DNA from: DATAAP01 sp041690495
GTDB taxonomy: Bacteria > Pseudomonadota > Alphaproteobacteria > CACIAM-22H2
Direction: 5' to 3'
Length of the DNA stretch: 64,000 nucleotides
Assembly: GCA_041690495.1 (NCBI GenBank)
Contig: JAWLHE010000007.1
Span: 1-64,000, forward strand
Shown: positions 43,241 through 55,546 of the stretch, one piece after another
Layout of the letters: each line of letters starts with the position of its first letter
How positions within the stretch are numbered: position 1 is the first letter of the stretch
Position numbers and translations under genes: made by a program
The notes under the pieces: model-generated
The model's database searches: none
What the model saw: the letters and a program-made list of their open reading frames with translations, nothing else
Told to the model about the DNA's origin: nothing

Positions 43241-43264
43241 GGCCGAGGCTCTATCGGCCGCTTT
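43241..43264 (+). terminator. Weak terminator-like hairpin between acpS and lepB
   Basis: GGCCGA (43241-43246) pairs with TCGGCC (43254-43259) around a seven-base loop, followed by a short T-rich tail (gcttt). It is only a modest terminator and may be read through, since lepB follows closely. Confidence 0.3.
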
Positions 43265-43295
43265 CTTCGAACAACTCGCCGGATCCGCTCCGTTT

Positions 43296-44072
43296 ATGAA
43301 ATCTCAGGGAACATCGACGACTCGCAAGGCATCCGGCGGCTTCGTCGACTTCATCAAGACGGTCGTCTGGGCGGTGGTGATCGCGATCGGGATCCGCACC
43401 GTGGCCTTCGAACCGTTCAACATCCCCTCCGGTTCGATGATCCCGAGCCTGCTGATCGGCGATTACCTGTTCGTCTCGAAATACTCGTACGGCTACAGCC
43501 GCTTCTCTCTGCCGGGATGGCTGACGGATCTGGACATATTCGGCGAACGCATTCTCTTCACGCCGCCCGAGCGCGGCGACGTCGCCGTGTTCAAGCTGCC
43601 GCGCGACAACAAGACTGACTACATCAAGCGGATCGTCGGGCTGCCGGGCGACCGCATCCAGGTGAAGGGCGGGGTCCTGCACATCAACGGCGAGCCGGTA
43701 AAGCGCGAGCGCATCGAGGACTGGACCGACCGCGACGCAGGCGCGACGGTGCGCGTGCCGCAATACATCGAGACGCTGCCCAACGGCCGCAAGCACCGCA
43801 TCATCGAATACACCGATCGCGGCGATTACGACGACACGCCGGTCTACGTCGTGCCGCCCGGCCACTACTTTGCAATGGGCGACAACCGCGACAATTCGCT
43901 CGACAGCCGCGTGCCGATCGAGCGGCTCGGCGTCGGCTACGTTCCCGTCGAGAACCTCGTCGGGCGGGCGGAATTCCTGTTCTTCTCGACCAATGGCTCG
44001 GCGCGCTTCTACGAGGTCTGGAAGTGGCCGGTGGCGATCCGCTACGGCCGCCTCTTCAACGGCATTGACTAG
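43296..44072 (+). CDS. lepB: Signal peptidase I
   Basis: 258 residues. One N-terminal transmembrane helix (about 18-36) is followed by catalytic Ser47 in NIPSGSMIP and the general base Lys111 in DYIKRIVGLPGDR. The later box YFAMGDNRDNSLDSR is also present. It removes Sec and Tat signal peptides on the periplasmic side. It is followed by an overlapping rnc gene. Confidence 0.95.
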   Translation: MKSQGTSTTRKASGGFVDFIKTVVWAVVIAIGIRTVAFEPFNIPSGSMIPSLLIGDYLFVSKYSYGYSRFSLPGWLTDLDIFGERILFTPPERGDVAVFKLPRDNKTDYIKRIVGLPGDRIQVKGGVLHINGEPVKRERIEDWTDRDAGATVRVPQYIETLPNGRKHRIIEYTDRGDYDDTPVYVVPPGHYFAMGDNRDNSLDSRVPIERLGVGYVPVENLVGRAEFLFFSTNGSARFYEVWKWPVAIRYGRLFNGID

Positions 44073-44778
44073 GAAAGCCACGAAGCCGGACGGCGATATC
44101 GGCGGCCTCGAGGATATACTCGGCCATCGCTTCTCGAACCGCGAACTGCTCAAGGCGGCGCTGCGCCACTCAAGCGTGGCGCCTGGGGCGGGACGGGGCC
44201 GCGGCGACAATTTCGAACGCTTCGAGTTCCTGGGCGACCGCGTCGTCGGCCTCGTCGTGGCCGATATGCTGCTCGCGCGATTTCCGCGCGAGCCGGAGGG
44301 CGATGTGGCGCGGCGGCACGCGGCCCTGGTCAGCCGGCGCACCCTGGCGGAGATCGCCACCGAGATCGATCTCGGCCGTCATCTGCGCCTGACGCGCGGC
44401 GAGGACGAGTCGGGTGGCCGACGCAAGCCGAGCGTCCTCGCCGATGCGCTGGAGGCGGTGATCGGCGCGCTCTATCGCGACGGCGGACTCGCGGCCGCGG
44501 CCGGCTTCATCGGCAAGCTGTTCCAGGCGCGACTCGACCGCGAAGGCAAGCCGCCGCGCGACCCCAAGACCGCCTTGCAGGAATGGGCGCAGGCGCGGGG
44601 ACTGCCGCTTCCGGTCTATCGCACGATGAAAGTCGAGGGCCCGGCACACCAGCCCAGCTTTCAGATCGAGGTGAAGGTCGAGGGCTTCGATCCCGTCGTT
44701 GCCGGCGGCTCGTCGAAACGCAATGCCGAGCGCGCGGCGGCTACCGCCCTGATCGAGGCGTTACCGAAGCAGCCATGA
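44065..44778 (+). CDS. rnc: Ribonuclease III, probable TTG start
   Basis: 237 residues. The catalytic helix ERFEFLGDRVVGLVVADML carries the conserved acidic residues, and the second acidic site is in SVLADALEAVIGALYRDGG. A C-terminal double-stranded RNA-binding domain ends KRNAERAAATALIEAL. It processes rRNA and other duplex RNAs. The only start near the conserved beginning is a TTG at 44065, overlapping the lepB stop by eight bases. A GLEDILGHRFSN segment follows directly. Its stop overlaps the era start (ATGA). Confidence 0.9.
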   Translation: MTRKATKPDGDIGGLEDILGHRFSNRELLKAALRHSSVAPGAGRGRGDNFERFEFLGDRVVGLVVADMLLARFPREPEGDVARRHAALVSRRTLAEIATEIDLGRHLRLTRGEDESGGRRKPSVLADALEAVIGALYRDGGLAAAAGFIGKLFQARLDREGKPPRDPKTALQEWAQARGLPLPVYRTMKVEGPAHQPSFQIEVKVEGFDPVVAGGSSKRNAERAAATALIEALPKQP

Positions 44779-45689
44779 ACGAGCCTCCTCCGCCCGGCAC
44801 CACGCGCAGCGGCTTCGTAGCGGTGCTCGGCGCTCCGAATGTCGGCAAGTCGACCCTGGTCAACCGGCTCGTCGGCGCCAAGGTCTCGATCGTGTCGCCG
44901 AAGGTGCAGACGACCCGAACACGGGTGACCGGCATCGCCTTGCGCGCTGCGACGCAGATCGTATTCGTCGACCTGCCCGGCGTGTTCGCGCCGCGGCGCC
45001 GGCTCGACCGCGCCATGATCGACGCCGCCTGGCGCGGCGGTGCGGATGCCGACGTGGCGCTGCTGGTAATCGATGCAACCCGCGGCCTCGATGACGACAG
45101 CGAGCGTATCGTCGCCGGACTCGTCGAGCGCAAGCTGGACGCGGTTCTGGTCATCAACAAGATCGATCTGGTCAAGCGGACGGCGCTGCTGGGCCTCGCG
45201 GCCGAGCTCAACGCCCGCGCCAGCTTCTCGGCGACGTTCATGATTTCCGCCCTGACCGGCGACGGCGCGGAGGAGCTGATGCGGCACCTCGCCTCGCGCA
45301 TGCCTCCGGGGCCGTGGCTCTATCCGGAGGATCAGCTTACCGACCTGTCCGAGCGGCTGCTGGCTGCCGAGATCACGCGCGAGCAGATTTTCATGCAGCT
45401 GCACCAGGAACTGCCTTACAGCGTCGCCGTCGAGACCGAGAAGTGGGAGGATTTCGCCGACGGCTCCGTGCGCCTCGACCAGGTCATCTATGTGCAGCGC
45501 GAAGGGCAGCGGAAGATCGTGATCGGAGAAAAAGGCTCCAGGATCAAGGCTATCGGCGCGGCTGCTCGTACCGAACTTGCGAAGTTGCTCGGACGCAAGG
45601 TGCACCTTTTCCTTCATGTGAAGGTCGCGGCGGACTGGTCGGAAAGGCGGGAATTCTACCGCGACTGGGGTCTCGAATACGATGTCTGA
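44775..45689 (+). CDS. era: GTPase Era
   Basis: 304 residues. G1 is GAPNVGKST at 19-27; a switch region TTRTRVTGI, G3 DLPGV and G4 NKID follow. A C-terminal KH domain (VIGEKGSRIKAIGAAARTELAKLLGRKVHLFLHVKV) binds the 3' end of 16S rRNA. Era acts in 30S assembly. It overlaps rnc by four bases and precedes recO. Confidence 0.97.
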   Translation: MNEPPPPGTTRSGFVAVLGAPNVGKSTLVNRLVGAKVSIVSPKVQTTRTRVTGIALRAATQIVFVDLPGVFAPRRRLDRAMIDAAWRGGADADVALLVIDATRGLDDDSERIVAGLVERKLDAVLVINKIDLVKRTALLGLAAELNARASFSATFMISALTGDGAEELMRHLASRMPPGPWLYPEDQLTDLSERLLAAEITREQIFMQLHQELPYSVAVETEKWEDFADGSVRLDQVIYVQREGQRKIVIGEKGSRIKAIGAAARTELAKLLGRKVHLFLHVKVAADWSERREFYRDWGLEYDV

Positions 45690-45710
45690 CCGGACGTCTC
45701 GCGCCTAGCC

Positions 45711-46451
45711 ATGGAATGGAAGGATGCCGGAATCGTGCTTGCCCGCCGTCACCATGGCGAGAGCGCCGCCATCGTGTCGCTGCTGACCCGCGAGCACGGC
45801 CGCCATCTCGGCCTGGTGCGCGGCGGCGGCGGGCGGCGTGCCGCAGGGTTGTTCCAGCCCGGCAATGTCGTCAGCGCCACATGGCGTGGCCGGTTGTCCG
45901 AACATCTCGGCTCCTATGTTTGCGAGCCGGTGCAAAGCTTTGCGGCGCGGGTGATGGACGACCCGTTGCGGCTGGGCGCGTTGACCTCCGCCTGCGCGAT
46001 CGCCGAGGTGGCGCTGCCTGAGCGCGAGCCGCAGCGGACGCTCTACGATGCGACGCTGGAGCTGCTGCAGGGGCTCGAGCGGGACGATTGGGCGGTCGCC
46101 TATGTGCGCTGGGAGTGCCGCTGCTTGGCCGAACTCGGATTCGGCCTCGATCTCACGCAATGCGCCGTGACCGGTCAGGCGGAGGACCTCGTCTTCATCT
46201 CGCCGCGCTCGGGCCGGGCGGTAAGCCGGGATGCCGGCCAGCCCTATGCCGACCGGCTGTTCGCCCTGCCAAGCTTCCTCGGGTCCGATGCGTCACCGCC
46301 GCCTTCCGCCCACAGCATCGTCGCCGGGCTGGAGATGACGGGACATTTCCTGGAGCGCAACGTCCTGGCGGCCAGCGAGCGGCCGATGCCGCACGCGCGC
46401 ATACAATTTGTTGATCGCCTGCGCCGATCGGTTACCATACCTCGAACCTAA
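45711..46451 (+). CDS. recO: DNA repair protein RecO
   Basis: 246 residues. The N-terminal OB fold has [39 protein letters not shown], typical of RecO, and the central helical part contains [20 protein letters not shown]. It loads RecA with RecR in gap repair. The usual zinc-binding cysteine cluster is reduced to a few cysteines, as in many alphaproteobacterial forms. It follows era by 21 bases. Confidence 0.93.
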   Translation: MEWKDAGIVLARRHHGESAAIVSLLTREHGRHLGLVRGGGGRRAAGLFQPGNVVSATWRGRLSEHLGSYVCEPVQSFAARVMDDPLRLGALTSACAIAEVALPEREPQRTLYDATLELLQGLERDDWAVAYVRWECRCLAELGFGLDLTQCAVTGQAEDLVFISPRSGRAVSRDAGQPYADRLFALPSFLGSDASPPPSAHSIVAGLEMTGHFLERNVLAASERPMPHARIQFVDRLRRSVTIPRT

Positions 46452-46470
46452 CAGAACGAACGCAGAACAC

Positions 46471-48687
<2,217 letters not shown>

Positions 48688-48695
48688 GAGGCATT

Positions 48696-48720
48696 GGCGT
48701 TTATAAGCGCCTTCAAGCTT
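48696..48720 (+). terminator. Possible weak terminator after parC
   Basis: GGCGTT-tat-AAGCGCC forms a short imperfect stem nine bases after the parC stop, followed by TTCAAGCTTT. It is too weak to be certain. Confidence 0.25.
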
Positions 48721-48748
48721 TACCGCGCATGGACGAAGAAGAGGGTTA

Positions 48749-49342
48749 ATGAAGCTCGCTGTCCGTTGCCCCACATTGATCGATCGTCTCTGGCCCGAGG
48801 AGTCGCTTCCGGCGCTGCGCTGGGCGGCCCTGGTTGTCATTGGCAGTCTGCTGCTGACGGCTTCGGCCAAGGCGCAAGTGCCGATGTGGCCAGTCCCGAT
48901 GACCATGCAGTCCTTCGTCGTACTGGTCATGGGCATGGCCTACGGCACCCGGCTGTCCGCCGCCACTGTGGGGCTCTACCTGCTGGAAGGCGCCCTCGGG
49001 CTGCCGGTTTTTGCCGGCACGCCGCAGCATGGGATCGGGCTCGCATATATGTTGGGACCGACCGGGGGCTATCTGGCCGGCTTCTGGATCGTGGCGGTCG
49101 CGATGGGATGGCTGGCAGAGCGTGGCTGGGATCGCACATGGCTGTGGGCGGCCGCCGCCATGACGATCGGCACTGTCTTGCAGTTCGTGCCGGGCGTTGC
49201 ATGGCTTGCGGTACTGATCGGATGGCAGAAGGCCCTCGCGGCGGGATTGGCTCCGTTTGTTCTTGGCGCCGCCCTGAAACTCGCGTTGGCTACGGCGACC
49301 TTGCCGGTCTGCTGGAAAGCCTTGGGCGCTCGTCGCGACTGA
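48749..49342 (+). CDS. bioY: Biotin transporter substrate-binding subunit BioY
   Basis: 197 residues with about six membrane helices. The BioY family segments VPMWPVPMTMQSFVVLVMGMAYGTRLSAATVGLYLLEGALGLPVFAG and YMLGPTGGYLAGF are clear. It is the S-component for biotin uptake. The ATP-binding and coupling proteins (BioM, BioN) are not adjacent, so it either works alone or uses shared subunits elsewhere. It follows parC by 61 bases. Confidence 0.94.
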   Translation: MKLAVRCPTLIDRLWPEESLPALRWAALVVIGSLLLTASAKAQVPMWPVPMTMQSFVVLVMGMAYGTRLSAATVGLYLLEGALGLPVFAGTPQHGIGLAYMLGPTGGYLAGFWIVAVAMGWLAERGWDRTWLWAAAAMTIGTVLQFVPGVAWLAVLIGWQKALAAGLAPFVLGAALKLALATATLPVCWKALGARRD

Positions 49343-49477
49343 TCCGGCTGACGGTTGCTGATACGAGGATTTGGAACCGCCGACGGACAAAGAAGCCAGC
49401 GGCGGGCAGGGTGGGCTCATAAAGAACGAAAGGGCGGCCGGCTCGAACCTGCCGTCCAAGCTGGGAGAGTTTTTGCG

Positions 49478-49534
49478 ATGAAAGCGATCACGCCGCGGCA
49501 GCGCGCATTGTCGTGCGTAGCAGGCCGACGATGA
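49478..49534 (+). CDS. Candidate 18-residue leader peptide before the TRAP genes
   Basis: A short frame of 19 codons from ATG at 49478 to TGA at 49532-49534. A clear gggag ribosome-binding site sits 10 bases upstream. Its stop overlaps the dctQ ATG (49531-49533) as ATGA, while dctQ itself has no strong ribosome-binding site. This fits a leader that delivers ribosomes to dctQ. There is no codon conservation test, so it remains a candidate. Confidence 0.4.
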   Translation: MKAITPRQRALSCVAGRR

Positions 49535-50103
49535 GGACATTGCTCGCGATCAGCCGTGCGATCGATTGGTTGAACGAGCGCATCGGCCACGTCGTGTATT
49601 GGGCGGTCCTGATAGCGGTGCTCGTCAGTGCGGCCAATGCCACAGTGCGATACGGGCTCAACACCAGCTCGAACGCGTGGCTCGAGGTGCAGTGGTATCT
49701 GTTCTCGGCCGTGTTTCTGCTGTGCGCGGGCTACACGCTGCTGCGCAACGAGCACATCCGGATCGACATCATTTTCGGCCAGTTCTCGCGGCGGACGCAG
49801 ACCTGGATCGACGTTTTCGGCACGGTTTTCTTCCTGCTGCCGATGGCGATCATCATCATGTGGTTGTCCTGGCCGGTGTTCTGGAATTCCTATGTTGGCG
49901 GCGAGATGTCGATGAATGCAGGCGGGCTCATCCGCTGGCCGGTCAAGCTTCTGCTTCCCGTAGGCTTCCTTCTTCTCGTTCTTCAGGGCTTTTCAGAGCT
50001 CATCAAGCGCGTCGCCTTCCTGATGGGACTGATCCCCGACCCGGGCGAGAAGGTGCACGCCCATGGCACGCCTATCGAAGAAGTTTCGGGCCCCCGCCAA
50101 TGA
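49531..50103 (+). CDS. TRAP transporter small permease (DctQ/TakQ)
   Basis: 190 residues with four hydrophobic helices. The IDWLNERIGHVVYWAVLIAVLVSAANATVRYG start, WYLFSAVFLLCAGYTLLRNEHIRIDI and a following IRWPVKLLLPVGFLLLVLQG are typical of the four-helix TRAP subunit. It forms the membrane complex with the large permease, whose start overlaps its stop (ATGA). The ATG at 49531 is preferred to a GTG at 49513. Confidence 0.92.
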   Translation: MRTLLAISRAIDWLNERIGHVVYWAVLIAVLVSAANATVRYGLNTSSNAWLEVQWYLFSAVFLLCAGYTLLRNEHIRIDIIFGQFSRRTQTWIDVFGTVFFLLPMAIIIMWLSWPVFWNSYVGGEMSMNAGGLIRWPVKLLLPVGFLLLVLQGFSELIKRVAFLMGLIPDPGEKVHAHGTPIEEVSGPRQ

Positions 50104-51548
50104 TTGAATTCATGACCGAGAACATGGCGCCACTGATGTTCGCGGCGCTCGTGTTCTTCCTGATGCTCGGCTATCCGGTGGCCTTCGCGTTGGCGGCAAA
50201 CGGGCTGTTCTTCGGACTGATCGGTATCGAGCTCGGCCTGCTCGGGCCGCAGCTGATGCAGGCTCTTCCGGAGCGCATTTTCGGGATCATGAGCAACGAT
50301 ACGCTGCTTGCGATTCCGTTTTTCACGTTCATGGGGCTGATCCTTGAGCGGAGCGGCATGGCCGAGGACCTGCTCGATACGATCGGCCAGCTGTTCGGTC
50401 CCATGCGCGGCGGGCTCGCCTATGCAGTGATCTTCGTCGGCGCGCTCCTGGCCGCTACCACCGGCGTGGTCGCCGCATCGGTCATCTCGATGGGCCTTAT
50501 TTCGCTGCCCATCATGCTCCGCTATGGCTACCACCGCTCACTGGCGGCGGGCACGATTGCCGCGTCCGGCACGCTTGCGCAGATCATCCCTCCCAGCCTC
50601 GTGCTGATCGTAATGGCCGACCAGCTTGGCCGCTCGGTCGGCGACATGTATGCCGGCGCCTTCGTTCCGGGCATCGTGCTCGCAAGCATGTATGCAGGCT
50701 GGGTTCTGCTGCTCACGATCTTCAAGCCGAAATGGGCGCCCGCATTGCCGCCCGAGGCGCGCACATTGCGCGGGTGGCGCCTGGTCTACCGTGTCGTGGT
50801 CTCGCTGATTCCGCCGCTCGTGCTGATCTTTCTGGTTCTCGGCACGATATTCATCGGCGTTGCCACGCCCACGGAAGGCGGCGCAATGGGTGCGACCGGC
50901 GCGCTGGTGCTGGCGCTGGTCAATCGGCGGCTGAGCTGGAGCCTGTTGCGTCAGGCGATGGACACGACCGCGAAGCTGTCGGCCTTCGTCATTTTCATTC
51001 TGATTGGCGCCACCGTGTTCGGCCTTGTCTTCCGCGGGGTGAACGGCGACCTGTGGGTCGAACATCTCCTGTTAGGCGTCCCGGGGGGGCAGTTCGGCTT
51101 CCTGATCGTCGTCAATGTCATGGTGTTCCTGCTCGCGTTCTTTCTCGACTTCTTCGAGCTGGCGTTCATCATCGTGCCGCTGCTCGGGCCGGTGGCTGAC
51201 AAGCTGGGAATCGACCTGATCTGGTTCGGCGTGCTTCTGGCGGTGAACATGCAGACGTCGTTCATGCACCCGCCGTTCGGATTCGCGCTGTTCTTCCTGC
51301 GCAGCGTGGCCCCGCGAACGGAGTATATCGACAAGATCACCGGAAAGTTGACCGCACCGGTCACGACCGGCCAGATCTACTGGGGGGCCATCCCGTTCGT
51401 CGGAATCCAGATCATCATGGTCACCCTGGTGATCCTCTTCCCGGGAATGGTCCTCAGTTCGCTGGACGGCGGTCCGAAGGTCGATCCCTCGAAGATCCAG
51501 ATCGATATCCCGACCTTCGAAGAGGCCCCGCCACCCGATTTCAAGTAA
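50100..51548 (+). CDS. TRAP transporter large permease (DctM/TakM)
   Basis: 482 residues with about twelve to thirteen hydrophobic helices. Typical segments are GYPVAFALAANGLFFGLIG, LAIPFFTFMGLILERSGMAEDLLD, VISMGLISLPIMLRYGY, TLAQIIPPSLVLIVMAD and FFELAFIIVPLLGPVADKLGID. It translocates the substrate with sodium using the periplasmic binding protein. The genes for two possible binding proteins are on the opposite strand just downstream. A bidirectional terminator follows the stop. Confidence 0.95.
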   Translation: MIEFMTENMAPLMFAALVFFLMLGYPVAFALAANGLFFGLIGIELGLLGPQLMQALPERIFGIMSNDTLLAIPFFTFMGLILERSGMAEDLLDTIGQLFGPMRGGLAYAVIFVGALLAATTGVVAASVISMGLISLPIMLRYGYHRSLAAGTIAASGTLAQIIPPSLVLIVMADQLGRSVGDMYAGAFVPGIVLASMYAGWVLLLTIFKPKWAPALPPEARTLRGWRLVYRVVVSLIPPLVLIFLVLGTIFIGVATPTEGGAMGATGALVLALVNRRLSWSLLRQAMDTTAKLSAFVIFILIGATVFGLVFRGVNGDLWVEHLLLGVPGGQFGFLIVVNVMVFLLAFFLDFFELAFIIVPLLGPVADKLGIDLIWFGVLLAVNMQTSFMHPPFGFALFFLRSVAPRTEYIDKITGKLTAPVTTGQIYWGAIPFVGIQIIMVTLVILFPGMVLSSLDGGPKVDPSKIQIDIPTFEEAPPPDFK

Positions 51549-51577
51549 AAAAGAACCCCGCGCGAGCGGGGTTCTTC
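51547..51577. terminator. Bidirectional rho-independent terminator
   Basis: GAACCCCGC (51553-51561), a GCGA loop, then GCGGGGTTC (51566-51574), flanked by six A bases on the left and a short T-rich run on the right. It lies just after dctM and 27 bases before the convergent binding-protein gene's stop, so it can end both transcripts. Confidence 0.85.
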
Positions 51578-51600
51578 GAAGTCTGTCCGTCGATTTGCCT

Positions 51601-52854
<1,254 letters not shown>

Positions 52855-52864
52855 TCAGGGCACA

Positions 52865-52892
52865 AAAAAACCCCGCTTGCGCGGGGTTTTCG
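52865..52892 (-). terminator. Rho-independent terminator after the second binding-protein gene
   Basis: AACCCCGC (52869-52876), a TTGC loop, then GCGGGGTT (52881-52888). On the minus strand the stem is followed by seven T bases, a textbook terminator. It stops transcription 27 bases after the second TakP-like gene, so the first copy at 51601-52692 needs its own promoter. Confidence 0.88.
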
Positions 52893-52918
52893 TGGCCGGT
52901 CGAGCCGACCGTCAGCGA

Positions 52919-54010
52919 TCAACGCTGCCGGGCCGACTGGCTATACACAAAGCTGTCGAACGGGTGCTCCGAGACGCGGAACCAGAGATATTCCTCGCTA
53001 CGGACCTGTTTCCAGGCGTCATAGATCTTCTTGAACTTGGGATTCTGCGCCGCGATTTCGTCGTAAAGATCGAATGTGACCTTGTAGGTCGCTTCCATGA
53101 TTTCGCGGGAGAAGGACCGCAGCTGCGTGCCGTTGGCAACCAGGCGCCGCAGAGCAGCGGGATTCTGGATGTCGTACTTCGCGAGCATCATGTTGTTGGC
53201 TTCAGCACACGCGGACTCGAAGATGGCCTGGTAGCTCTTAGGCAGCGACTCCCAGTGCTTCGAATTCACGTACATCGAGAGCTGCGCGGAACCTTCCCAC
53301 CAGCCCGGATAATAGTAGTACTTCGCGACCTTGTAGAAGCCGAGCTTCTCGTCGTCGTACGGTCCCACCCATTCGGCGGCGTCGATCGTGCCTTTCTCGA
53401 GCGCTGGATAGATGTCGCCGCCGGCGATCTGCTGCGGCACCGTGCCGAGCTTCGCCAGAATCTGGCCGGTGATGCCCGCAATCCGGAATTTGAGGCCTTT
53501 AAGGTCGTCGACGGTCTTGATCTCCTTGCGGAACCAGCCGCCCATCTGCGCGCCGGTGTTGCCGGCAGGAAACTGGACGATGTTGTAGTCCTTGAAGAAC
53601 TCGCGGAAGAGGGCGATGCCGCCGCCCTGATACATCCACGCCATCTGCTGGCGCGTGTTCAGACCATAGGGCACCGTTGTCTCGAACGCGAAGGTCGGGT
53701 CCTTCCCGACATAGTAGTAGCTCGCGGTATGTCCGCACTCGACGGTCTCCGCCTGGACGGCATCGAGGACCTGCAGGCCGGGAACGATCTCTCCGGCCGC
53801 GAAGACGCGGATCTGGAACTTGTTGTCCGTCGCGGCCGCGACCTTCTGGGCAACCAGCTCCGACGCGCCGAAAATCGCGTCGAGGCTCTTGGGGAAGCTG
53901 GACGCGCAGCGCCACCGCACTTCCGGCTGTGACTGTGCGATTGCGGGGGCAGCGATCGTGCTGGTGGCGGCGGCTACGCCGGCCGTCTTCAGGAACTGAC
54001 GACGTTTCAT
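52919..54010 (-). CDS. TRAP transporter substrate-binding protein (TakP-like, copy 2)
   Basis: 363 residues, the same length as copy 1 and about two thirds identical by eye. It has a Tat signal ([27 protein letters not shown]), [36 protein letters not shown] and [14 protein letters not shown]. Differences cluster in the second half (FKDYNIVQFPA, SEHPFDSF), so ligand specificity may differ. It has its own terminator, and a 152-base upstream gap should carry its promoter. It is a tandem duplicate of the previous gene. Confidence 0.93.
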   Translation of the reverse strand: MKRRQFLKTAGVAAATSTIAAPAIAQSQPEVRWRCASSFPKSLDAIFGASELVAQKVAAATDNKFQIRVFAAGEIVPGLQVLDAVQAETVECGHTASYYYVGKDPTFAFETTVPYGLNTRQQMAWMYQGGGIALFREFFKDYNIVQFPAGNTGAQMGGWFRKEIKTVDDLKGLKFRIAGITGQILAKLGTVPQQIAGGDIYPALEKGTIDAAEWVGPYDDEKLGFYKVAKYYYYPGWWEGSAQLSMYVNSKHWESLPKSYQAIFESACAEANNMMLAKYDIQNPAALRRLVANGTQLRSFSREIMEATYKVTFDLYDEIAAQNPKFKKIYDAWKQVRSEEYLWFRVSEHPFDSFVYSQSARQR

Positions 54011-54162
54011 AGAGGCGGCTCTCCGTGATTAACCATAAACTAAACGCGGAACGCGGAAATGCGGACGATGTTTTCGCATCGAATGGCGACAAATCTGCGG
54101 CCGAGCCTCACATAGCGGGTCCGCATACGCACGCGCAATCCTGGCGACAGCGTGGCAGGTAT

Positions 54163-54879
54163 TCAGATTTCGAGCGGCTTCCAGCCCTCGCGCGTCAGCG
54201 CCTCGAGCGGCTTGAATCGCGCCTTGTAGGCCATCTTGCGGCTGTTCTCGATCCAGTAGCCCAGATAGACGTGGTCGATGCCGCCTGCGCGCGCCATGTC
54301 GATGAGGCGCAGGATCAGATAGCTGCCGAGGCTGCGGCGCGCTTCGCCCGGGTCGAAGAAGCTGTAGACCGCGGAGAGGCCTTTTGCCATGCGGTCGGTC
54401 AGACAGGCGCCGACGAGCCGGCCTTCGCGATTGCGCAGCTCGGCGACCAAGGCATCCATCGCGCCGACCTCGACCATGGTCTGGTAGTCGGACATGCTCA
54501 TCCGGGCCATCTCGCCGTCGCCGTGGCGGGCCTGCTGGTACCGGCAGAATAGCGCGAACTGCTCCGGTGTCGCGCGCGCGGGAAGCTGGACAAATTCGAG
54601 ATCCTCGTTTGCCGCGCGCACGCGGCGCCAGTGCCGCTGCTCTACAAATCGCGCGACCGGGATGCGGACGGGTACGCAGGCATTGCAGCCGGGGCACGCA
54701 GGCCGATAGGCAAAGCCGAGGCTGCGACGAAAGCCGGCTTCGGACAGCAGCTCGTAGCTGAATGCTGCGTTCGGCCCGCACAAATCGGCAAAGATCCGCC
54801 GCTCGATCCGGCCCGGTATGTAGGGGCAGGGCGCCGGTGCCGAATAGTAAAAGCGGGCGGTCTGGGCGGGTATGGTCAT
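54163..54879 (-). CDS. bpt: Aspartate/glutamate leucyltransferase (Bpt)
   Basis: 238 residues. The N-end-rule enzyme attaches leucine to proteins bearing N-terminal Asp or Glu, marking them for ClpAP. Characteristic segments are FAYRPACPGCNACVPVRIPVARF, QRHWRRVRAANEDL, YLGYWIENSRKMAYKARFKPLE and the GSYLILRLIDMARAGGIDHVYLGYW core. Bpt is the alphaproteobacterial relative of arginyltransferase. Its start overlaps the RDD gene's stop by four bases. Confidence 0.93.
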   Translation of the reverse strand: MTIPAQTARFYYSAPAPCPYIPGRIERRIFADLCGPNAAFSYELLSEAGFRRSLGFAYRPACPGCNACVPVRIPVARFVEQRHWRRVRAANEDLEFVQLPARATPEQFALFCRYQQARHGDGEMARMSMSDYQTMVEVGAMDALVAELRNREGRLVGACLTDRMAKGLSAVYSFFDPGEARRSLGSYLILRLIDMARAGGIDHVYLGYWIENSRKMAYKARFKPLEALTREGWKPLEI

Positions 54880-55463
54880 CGCGGTGCGCGCGCCTCGCGG
54901 GGGGGCGTATCCTCATCCTCGCTTGCATATCGGCGTACGACGATCATGCCAGACAGCCAGTCATGAAACGTGCGGCGGAGCGGACTGAGAAAGACGACAA
55001 GCAGGAGCAGGCCGGACGTCAGCGCCAGCGTGACGTAGAACAGGACGGCCTGGACGGCCGCCTGGGTATAGGACGCGCGTGCCCCGGTGGCGTCGAGCAC
55101 CTGGAGACCGAACAGGCGCTGCCCCCAAGTAGACGACTTCGGGCCGCCGACGAGCAAGGCGTGGTATGCGACCGGAATGACGGCGATCAGGAGCGCGAGC
55201 GGCGAGGCGAGCAATCCGAAGCTGATCAGCACGGCCGGAAGGAACAGGATCTTCGCCGTCAGCAAGAGGAAGCCGATCGCGCATGCATCGACCAGATAAG
55301 CCGCCACGCGCCGCCATACGACACCACGCAGCAGGGAAGCGGGGATCGGCTGTTCGACCCCGGCATTCATGAATTCCGCAAAGGGCGTCGGCACCGTGTC
55401 AGCCACCTCGTCGAACCTCGTGTAGCGCGCCGGACCGCGCCGTGACGAGCCTAGGACAGCCAT
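54876..55463 (-). CDS. RDD-family membrane protein
   Basis: 195 residues with a cytosolic N-terminal stretch and about three to four helices. The RDD motif appears as WRRVAAYLVDACAIGFLLL, and the later segment SSTWGQRLFGLQVLDATGARASYTQAAVQAVLFYVTL fits the family. Function is unknown; some members affect ion or membrane homeostasis. The first about 32 residues are less hydrophobic and an alternative ATG at about residue 32 exists. It is coupled to bpt by a four-base overlap. Confidence 0.85.
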   Translation of the reverse strand: MAVLGSSRRGPARYTRFDEVADTVPTPFAEFMNAGVEQPIPASLLRGVVWRRVAAYLVDACAIGFLLLTAKILFLPAVLISFGLLASPLALLIAVIPVAYHALLVGGPKSSTWGQRLFGLQVLDATGARASYTQAAVQAVLFYVTLALTSGLLLLVVFLSPLRRTFHDWLSGMIVVRRYASEDEDTPPREARAPR

Positions 55464-55546
55464 TCCGGTGCCGCAAGCACGGGGGCGGCGGCGAAAGAGG
55501 GGTAGCGTGACCGGTCAGCCGCACGCGCGCTGACCGTGCCGGGCTG

